Source: Bdellovibrio sp.
GTDB lineage: Bacteria; Bdellovibrionota; Bdellovibrionia; Bdellovibrionales; Bdellovibrionaceae
Assembly: GCA_017745015.1 (NCBI GenBank)
Contig: JAGIAF010000093.1
Location: 1-11,309 of the forward strand
Reading direction: 5' to 3'
DNA: 11,309 nt
Below, one piece after another: positions 6,661 through 11,309 of this stretch (position 1 is its first letter; each line of letters begins with the position of its first letter). The translations under genes and the position numbers were made by a program. The notes below the pieces were generated by a model. That model was not told where the DNA came from, made no database searches, and saw only the letters and a program-made list of their open reading frames with translations.

Positions 6661-7831
6661 TTTCAATTGCTTCGTATTTACTTTGATCTTGTCTTTTGTC
6701 TCATTCTTAAACGTTAGTCAGGCAGCTTCCTCGACTTCCGGCCAGAAGAAGGATGAGTTCGACCTCTTAGAGGAAGAGATCAACGCCCCAGCAAAACCGA
6801 AATCCACAGTAAAGCCTGTGGAAAAGCCTGCGGAGAAGTCTGCAGCTATTGCCGGTGAAACTTCAGCACAGAAAATTGAGCGCCTTAAAACAGAGATCAA
6901 AAAAAATCCACGCAACATCAGTTTGATCGTGGATCTTGCGCAGGCATTTTACGATCAAAAAGACTATGAAAAGACGACACTTCTTTTATGGAAACAAATC
7001 GATCGCCTGGATCGCAAGGGCATTCTTTTACTCGCTCGCGCTCACGAAGCTCGTAAAGAACCCACAGAAATGATCCGCGCCCTTAATAATCTTATCGGCA
7101 AGGACGAAAAAGATTTCGAAGCTTACTCTTTAATGGGAAATGCATATCAAATTCAAAAGAAGCCGAAAGAAGCTCTAGAAGCCTATAAGAAGGCCTTAGA
7201 GATCAATCCAAAGTACGAACCTTCCTATGACTCTCTGATGACAATGTACGAGCAGCGCTCGCCACCAAACCTGTATGAGATGCGCATCCTCGCACAAGAC
7301 ATGATCGACAACATCGGCCATCGTCCTCAGTACTTGGCAAAGCTTTGCGAGATCAACACGAATGACAGTCTTTATGAACCGGCAATCGAAGCATGTAAGG
7401 AAGCGATTCAGAAAGATCCACAGCGAGCCGATGCTTACGTCAATCAAGGCCTTAGCTATAAAGGCACCGGTGACGACGAAAAGGCTGTAAAGATTCTTAA
7501 AAAGGCCGCTATGGATTTTCCAAAATCCGAATTTGCCCAATTCACTTACGGCAAACATTTAGAGGAGCAGAAGAACTACTTAGAAGCGATTAAGTACTAC
7601 AAAACTGGCACCGAAGCAGATCCAAAAGCGGCCCGTTCATGGCTCGGTCTTGCCACGAGTTCCTTTGAGCTTAAAAAATACGAAGTCGCTTTAATCAGTT
7701 ACAAGAACGCTTGTAAGTACGATAAAAAAACGGCGGTTGCTTTTAGAAGAGCAACCACCGTTTTAAGAAATACTAAAGTTTCAGATTGGGCCTTGAAGTT
7801 CGAAGCTGCGTCGGATAACTGCACCTTCTAG
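6644..7831 (+). CDS. Exported tetratricopeptide repeat (TPR) protein
   Basis: A 395-residue protein with a Sec-type signal peptide (residues 1-28, cleavage near SQAA/SS) and no lipobox cysteine, so probably periplasmic or secreted. A Lys/Pro-rich, possibly extended linker (about 48-66) follows. Then helical repeats run from about 75 to 380. The clearest TPR unit is 157-190 (YSLMGNAYQIQKKPKEALEA then YKKALEINP); others lie at about 261-294, 295-328 and 329-362. TPRs bind peptides or proteins; no enzyme motif was seen. The partner is unknown. The divergent neighbour is pilin-like, and Tad pilus systems use a TPR lipoprotein (TadD), which makes a partnership possible but unproven. There is no Shine-Dalgarno. 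The TAG stop overlaps the stop of convergent rimO. The coding sequence contains a terminator-like hairpin at 7727-7764. Confidence 0.88.
   Translation: MKSRLNFNCFVFTLILSFVSFLNVSQAASSTSGQKKDEFDLLEEEINAPAKPKSTVKPVEKPAEKSAAIAGETSAQKIERLKTEIKKNPRNISLIVDLAQAFYDQKDYEKTTLLLWKQIDRLDRKGILLLARAHEARKEPTEMIRALNNLIGKDEKDFEAYSLMGNAYQIQKKPKEALEAYKKALEINPKYEPSYDSLMTMYEQRSPPNLYEMRILAQDMIDNIGHRPQYLAKLCEINTNDSLYEPAIEACKEAIQKDPQRADAYVNQGLSYKGTGDDEKAVKILKKAAMDFPKSEFAQFTYGKHLEEQKNYLEAIKYYKTGTEADPKAARSWLGLATSSFELKKYEVALISYKNACKYDKKTAVAFRRATTVLRNTKVSDWALKFEAASDNCTF
7724..7764 (-). terminator. rimO terminator embedded in the TPR coding sequence
   Basis: Arms 7727-7741 and 7750-7764 pair in 14 of 15 positions (one C/A mismatch at 7734/7757), with an 8-nt loop. 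On the minus strand the stem is followed by seven T (7730-7724), the form of a rho-independent terminator, 64 nt past the rimO stop. On the plus strand only four T follow before AAG, so termination of the TPR mRNA should be weaker and would also be opposed by translating ribosomes. Confidence 0.75.
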
Positions 7832-9201
7832 ATTTCAGTTACGATCTCACCAATAAGGTCGTATTCCATAGCGTCGGTGATGTGGACTTTAACCATGTCG
7901 CCTACTTGCGCTTCACCATCGTTAATCAAAACAACGCCGTCGATGTCTGGCGCTTGACCCCAGAAACGACCTTGCAACAACAAATCAGTTTCCTCAGAGA
8001 AACCCTCCACAACAACTTCAATAGTTTTACCAATGAAGTCGCGGTGCTTTTCGCGAGAGATGTTTTGCTGAACTTCCATCAAAGCATCGTGACGGTATGT
8101 TTTAGTTTCTTCGTCGATCTGGTTGTCCATACGACCACCTGGAGTGTTTTCCTCAGGTGAGTATTTGAAGCAACCTACACGGTCGAATTGTTGTTCGGCT
8201 ACGAAGTTCAAAAGCTCTTCGAATTGCTCTTGAGTTTCACCAGGGAAACCCACGATGAATTGCGTACGGATCACCGCTTCTGGCAAGTGTTCACGGATGT
8301 TCATCAACGCCGTTTCAACTTCATCACGAGTCATTTTACGATTCATGCTCTTAAGAACTGCATCGTTGATGTGCTGAAGTGGCATATCAAAGTAGCGAAC
8401 GATCTTTTTGCTGTTCTTGATAACTTGAACCATCTCTTGAGTGATGCCATCTGGATACAAGTACATCAAACGGATCCATTGAAGGCCTTCAACTTGATCA
8501 AGCGCTTTCAAAAGCTCAACCGGGCTTTCTTTGCGAGTTGGATCTTTACGACGGATATCAAAGCCGTAGTCTGTGAAGTCGTGGCTGATGATAATCAATT
8601 CTTTTACGCCGCCAGCAACAAGCAATCTTGCTTCAGCTACGATCGCGTCGATAGAACGCGATTGCAGGTTGCCACGGATCAACGGGATCGCACAGAACGC
8701 ACAACGCTTCATGCAACCTTCAGAGATTTTCAAATACGCACGGTGACCCGGTTGAGAGTTCACACGCGGAGTCGCCTCTTCTTGAAGATACGTCGGCAAG
8801 TTGAAGAATGTTTTCTTCTTTTCGCCTTCGTCAGAGTTTTTCAAGATTTTCGCGATGTTTTGGAACTCTCCAGAACCTACGAAAAGGTCTGCTTCCGGAA
8901 GACCTTCAACAAGGTCGTCTTTATAACGCTGAGTTAAGCAACCAGCGACAACAACCTTCTTGATTTTGCCCTCTTGCTTAAGATCGCTCATGTCAAGAAT
9001 GCGTTGAATAGATTCTTTTTTAGAGTCTTCGATGAAACCACAGGTGTTCACGATCACAGTGTCAGCTTGGTCAGCTTCGCCAACAACTTCGTAACCGTCT
9101 TTCATCAAAGTGCCGGCCATGATTTCACTGTCTACTAGATTCTTAGGGCAACCCAAGCTGATAAAGTGAACTTTTTTGTTTTGAGCGATTTCTTGTTTCA
9201 T
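7828..9201 (-). CDS. rimO: Ribosomal protein S12 methylthiotransferase RimO
   Basis: Radical-SAM enzyme that adds a methylthio group to a conserved aspartate of ribosomal protein S12, in the cytoplasm. The protein is 457 residues, the normal family length. The N-terminal UPF0004 domain carries the RimO signature SLGCPKNLVDSE and auxiliary-cluster cysteines Cys18, Cys54 and Cys88. The radical-SAM motif is Cys163, Cys167 and Cys170 (EGCMKRCAFC). A TRAM-like domain follows from about residue 388. The SLGCPKNLVDSE wording separates it from MiaB. The ATG overlaps the TGA of the upstream lolA-like gene as ATGA, suggesting translational coupling. Its TAG stop and that of the convergent TPR gene share CTAG (7828-7831). 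The likely terminator lies inside the TPR gene. Confidence 0.97.
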   Translation of the reverse strand: MKQEIAQNKKVHFISLGCPKNLVDSEIMAGTLMKDGYEVVGEADQADTVIVNTCGFIEDSKKESIQRILDMSDLKQEGKIKKVVVAGCLTQRYKDDLVEGLPEADLFVGSGEFQNIAKILKNSDEGEKKKTFFNLPTYLQEEATPRVNSQPGHRAYLKISEGCMKRCAFCAIPLIRGNLQSRSIDAIVAEARLLVAGGVKELIIISHDFTDYGFDIRRKDPTRKESPVELLKALDQVEGLQWIRLMYLYPDGITQEMVQVIKNSKKIVRYFDMPLQHINDAVLKSMNRKMTRDEVETALMNIREHLPEAVIRTQFIVGFPGETQEQFEELLNFVAEQQFDRVGCFKYSPEENTPGGRMDNQIDEETKTYRHDALMEVQQNISREKHRDFIGKTIEVVVEGFSEETDLLLQGRFWGQAPDIDGVVLINDGEAQVGDMVKVHITDAMEYDLIGEIVTEI

Positions 9202-9848
9202 AGTTCTGTCACCGGCACATTTTTAGGGGGTTGATACTTAAATAAACTATTATTAGCACTGTCTTTGAATTTGATATCCGAGAACTTCATCGTCGTGAGG
9301 TTTCCGATATCGTCTTTATAAGAGATCTCTTTCAGCAAAGACTTTTTCCCATCGACAACCAAGTTCATCGACTTGATCATCAGGTCACTGCCCGTTGGAG
9401 ACACCTCAAGCAGAACATTGTCACCGTCTGATTTCTCGTTAACGACTTTAAAACTCTTTTGAAGATCTCCACCCAACAATGATGAGATCAAAATTTGTGA
9501 GCGAGTTTTTTTATCCACTTTTCCTTTAGCGATCTGCGGATTGCCCCCGAACTCTTTCGGTGGATATTGCACACTCCAGATCGTCGTGCCGTCGAATACC
9601 AACAGTGTTTTCTCAGGAGTTTCATTCTCCCAACGGAACTTGCCGTTAGCTAAAAAGATTTTGCCTTGATATTTAGTCTCACGACCTTGCAACTCTAGCT
9701 TCACTGTTTTCTCAACAGACATTTCAACAAGTTTTGCTGAACGGTATTTGTTCGAAAGTTTTTGAAGAGTTGTGTTTGTTTTTGAAACCGCATGTGCAGC
9801 GAAGGCGAAACTGGTAATCAAAAATAAGGCACTGATTTGTTTAAACAT
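9198..9848 (-). CDS. LolA-like outer-membrane lipoprotein carrier
   Basis: Predicted 216-residue periplasmic protein of the LolA family, which ferries lipoproteins from the LolCDE complex to the outer membrane. A signal peptide begins MFKQISALFL and ends near HAVS. Family marks are GKIFLANGKFRWENETP followed by a DGTTIW stretch (about residues 62-91), and a C-terminal SLFKYQPPKNVPV (about 200-212), the usual end of LolA proteins. The frame is open back to 9953, but starting there would put about 35 residues ahead of the signal peptide and overlap comF, so the ATG at 9846-9848 is chosen. The comF stop lies 7 nt before. No close Shine-Dalgarno, but TATAAC lies 6 nt before the ATG. LolA itself or a LolA-domain paralogue cannot be told apart from one copy. 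Confidence 0.87.
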   Translation of the reverse strand: MFKQISALFLITSFAFAAHAVSKTNTTLQKLSNKYRSAKLVEMSVEKTVKLELQGRETKYQGKIFLANGKFRWENETPEKTLLVFDGTTIWSVQYPPKEFGGNPQIAKGKVDKKTRSQILISSLLGGDLQKSFKVVNEKSDGDNVLLEVSPTGSDLMIKSMNLVVDGKKSLLKEISYKDDIGNLTTMKFSDIKFKDSANNSLFKYQPPKNVPVTEL

Positions 9849-9854
9849 TCGGGC

Positions 9855-9883
9855 GTTATAGCAGATCCCTGGACGCTCCGCAA
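9855..9883 (-). promoter_or_regulatory. Putative internal promoter for lolA-like and rimO
   Basis: Minus strand: TTGCGG (9883-9878), 17 nt, TATAAC (9860-9855, 5 of 6 matches), then 6 nt to the lolA-like ATG. It lies in the last codons of comF; the TAA stop of comF is part of the -10. It would give an mRNA starting at or next to the ATG. The -35 matches only TTG, so support is moderate. Confidence 0.45.
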
Positions 9884-10527
9884 GAGAGGCTCCGTCTTGC
9901 AAGGGCCCATACCTCAAAATGAGGGGGACTCCCAAGAGCTTCATAGGCAGCAAGTGCTGTAGACCCCGTAGTTACGATATCGTCGGCGAAAATCCATAGC
10001 GCCTCTGACCAACTTTCAGCCACTCTTGAAGAATTTTCATCTAGGTCAATGCGCACTCTCAAACGCTGACTGAGTGAGGCGCCCCGTTGATGATGAGCCT
10101 GATCCTTACGCAGACATGATACGACCTCCCCTCCGACCTGTTGGGCCAAGGCTTCGGCCCACTGGTAAGCGTGATCTTTACCCGGCTTAGAGGATGGCGC
10201 CGGCACTACTAAAATCGGTCGCTCCACAAATGGCAGCCGTGCTCTTCGCCTCATAAACTCTTCCGCCCAAAAGCTCCAGTCGCGATGTGGCTTGCTACCT
10301 TTCAGTGCCACCAATTCTGCCGAGAGCAAATCACTCACTCCCGGGTTCCAATGAAAAGCAGCAAAGACATCAAAAGTCATAAAGCGCACGGATACTAGTT
10401 CCGGTGGCAAATAGGATACGACCCTGGTTAAGCAAGGTTCGCATAACAAATATTGGGATTTCAGTAATGATCCGCAGTGAAGACAAGGGTGAACGCCGTT
10501 TCGAATCCAATTAGAGATAGTTGTCAT
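9856..10527 (-). CDS. ComF family phosphoribosyltransferase-like protein
   Basis: A 223-residue cytoplasmic protein of the ComF/GntX type. An N-terminal zinc ribbon has Cys15-x2-Cys18 and Cys29-x2-Cys32 (CLHCG and CEPC). The phosphoribosyltransferase fold shows VVPAPSS (about 107-113), the KDQAHHQRG segment that corresponds to the family's T/Q-rich loop (141-149), and the PRPP-binding motif ADDIVTTGST (181-190) with Asp182, Asp183, Thr186, Thr187 and Gly188. In naturally competent bacteria ComF takes part in DNA uptake, but most homologues have no tested role and no other competence gene is here. First gene of the run leading to the lolA-like gene and rimO. No clear Shine-Dalgarno or promoter was found before the ATG at 10525-10527. 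Confidence 0.9.
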   Translation of the reverse strand: MTTISNWIRNGVHPCLHCGSLLKSQYLLCEPCLTRVVSYLPPELVSVRFMTFDVFAAFHWNPGVSDLLSAELVALKGSKPHRDWSFWAEEFMRRRARLPFVERPILVVPAPSSKPGKDHAYQWAEALAQQVGGEVVSCLRKDQAHHQRGASLSQRLRVRIDLDENSSRVAESWSEALWIFADDIVTTGSTALAAYEALGSPPHFEVWALARRSLSCGASRDLL

Positions 10528-10545
10528 GGTCTCTTAGCTAAGCAA

Positions 10546-10574
10546 TTGACAAGCCTAGGGGCCCGGCCTAGAAC
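10546..10574 (+). promoter_or_regulatory. Sigma-70 type promoter of the glutaminase gene
   Basis: A perfect -35 TTGACA (10546-10551), a 17-nt spacer and TAGAAC (10569-10574, 4 of 6). The predicted start is near 10581, just before the Shine-Dalgarno GAGGGG (10582-10587). An inverted repeat CTAGG (10555-10559) / CCTAG (10567-10571) spans the spacer and enters the -10, so a repressor site is possible. Confidence 0.6.
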
Positions 10575-10581
10575 AAAATGC

Positions 10582-10587
10582 GAGGGG
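10582..10587 (+). promoter_or_regulatory. Shine-Dalgarno of the glutaminase gene
   Basis: GAGGGG ends 4 nt before the ATG at 10592 and supports this start, which also gives a clean signal peptide. Confidence 0.75.
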
Positions 10588-10591
10588 ACCA

Positions 10592-11309
10592 ATGAAACAA
10601 TTTATCGTACTCGCAGCCAGTCTGATCGCGATTTTTCCGCTGATGTCTGTTGCGCGCGTTTCTGCACACCGTGAAAAGAATGAGTCTTTTCAAGCTGCAA
10701 AAATTCGCACGAAAGGCTCGGTTCTTTTTGAAGGCCAAGAAGAAAACTTGTGGGGAAAAGACCCCGAAAGCCAAGCCAAAGCCCTTAAGAGCATGAACAT
10801 TAAAGATATTCCGGACGTGGGTTCGTACCCTGATTTGGAAAATCAATTTAAGTTCGTACGTGATACTCGTTTCCTGCAAACCGATGACCCAAATTTCCCG
10901 CGCCGACTTACATGGCTGTATCCTGATGACGGATGCTTTGCTCGCGCAGAGCTAGCCGCAGAAAATTTGATCAAGAACCACTTCCCTTCTCCGAAAAAAG
11001 TATTCGCGTTCGGTGAGTTGTCAGTTGATACTAAGAACTCTCCGGCAGGTTCTGTTCATTGGTGGTATCACGTTGCGGTTATTTACCGCGTGGGCAGCCA
11101 ACCTTACGTACTTGATCCAGCAATCAATCCGAAACAACCTATGAAAATTTCTGAGTGGGATGCGGCGATTGGCGGAACTCATACGAAAGTGAACTACGCC
11201 ATTTGCTCCAAAGACACCTTCGATCCAGATCAAGAATGCCTCAATCCTTCACCGATGAGTGAGGCAACAGCAGAGTCCGAGCAACGCAACTACTTGCCAG
11301 ACGAATGGC
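10592..11309 (+). CDS. Secreted protein-glutaminase (glutamine deamidase), 3' end missing
   Basis: Predicted exported enzyme that converts glutamine side chains in proteins to glutamate, releasing ammonia. The 239 residues present begin with a Sec signal peptide (MKQFIVLAASLIAIFPLMSV, cleavage near residue 21 or 25). Residues about 30-100 may be a propeptide or linker. The core has the protein-glutaminase triad in order: Cys115 in DDGCFARAE, His160 in HWWYHVAV and Asp175 in YVLDPAINP; a Trp189 follows in the SEWDAA segment. These match the Chryseobacterium-type protein-glutaminase fold, a relative of transglutaminases. The coding sequence runs off the window, so the C-terminus is unseen. Own promoter and Shine-Dalgarno; divergent from comF across 64 bp. 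Whether it acts on prey or own envelope proteins is unknown. Confidence 0.85.
   Translation, partial: MKQFIVLAASLIAIFPLMSVARVSAHREKNESFQAAKIRTKGSVLFEGQEENLWGKDPESQAKALKSMNIKDIPDVGSYPDLENQFKFVRDTRFLQTDDPNFPRRLTWLYPDDGCFARAELAAENLIKNHFPSPKKVFAFGELSVDTKNSPAGSVHWWYHVAVIYRVGSQPYVLDPAINPKQPMKISEWDAAIGGTHTKVNYAICSKDTFDPDQECLNPSPMSEATAESEQRNYLPDEW

Noticed and set aside
8188..8937. 249-codon open frame opposite rimO
   Set aside because: Antisense shadow of a certain gene; the translation has no recognisable motif and no ribosome site was seen.
9849..9953. N-terminal extension of the lolA-like frame by 35 residues
   Set aside because: It overlaps comF, has no signal character, and would place the clear signal peptide (MFKQISALFL) inside the protein.
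10880..11309. Transglutaminase-like peptidase reading of the Cys-His-Asp protein
   Set aside because: The fold is related, but the DGCFARA, WWYHVAV and LDP wording fits protein-glutaminase better.
1..11309. Search for tRNA, rRNA, CRISPR repeats, insertion sequences and attachment sites
   Set aside because: Nothing supportable was seen; coding density is high and every gap over 100 bp is accounted for by promoters or short spacers.

Overview
The window holds nine protein-coding genes, two of them cut by the window edges. No RNA genes, CRISPR arrays or insertion sequences were seen. Gene content and style (many exported proteins with N-terminal signals, a large zinc protease lipoprotein, a secreted protein-glutaminase, a Flp/TadE-like pilin-type protein, moderate GC by eye) suggest a Gram-negative predatory bacterium of the Bdellovibrio type (Bdellovibrionota). 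This is inferred from protein character, not from a database match.

Left part: a minus-strand glutamine-dependent NAD synthetase (nadE, 3' part missing) diverges from a 1302-residue metzincin-type lipoprotein on the plus strand. Their 193-bp gap holds a palindrome next to the nadE start, a near-consensus sigma-54 promoter, and a long leader hairpin that would bury the protease gene's Shine-Dalgarno. The protease gene ends at a strong bidirectional terminator, which also serves a small convergent DUF2203 gene that starts with TTG.

Middle part: a minus-strand protein with a Flp/TadE-like prepilin N-terminus, a Ser/Asn-rich middle and a second membrane helix diverges from a plus-strand exported TPR protein. 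Only 19 bp separate the two start codons. The gap appears to hold back-to-back -10 elements that would make both mRNAs leaderless.

Right part: a minus-strand cluster comF-like > lolA-like > rimO with tight junctions (7-nt gap, then an ATGA overlap). It converges on the TPR gene, and the two TAG stop codons share the tetranucleotide CTAG. The only good terminator for rimO lies inside the TPR coding sequence. Divergent from comF, behind a TTGACA-N17-TAGAAC promoter, is a secreted protein-glutaminase with a Cys-His-Asp triad, cut by the window end.

Across the window, start sites fall into two classes. Three genes have a strong purine-rich Shine-Dalgarno. Four others lack one and instead have a -10-like hexamer 6 to 7 nt before the ATG, suggesting leaderless transcripts. 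The housekeeping parts (NAD synthesis, S12 methylthiolation, lipoprotein carriage) are conventional; the protease, pilin-like protein, TPR protein and glutaminase are the accessory, envelope-directed part.
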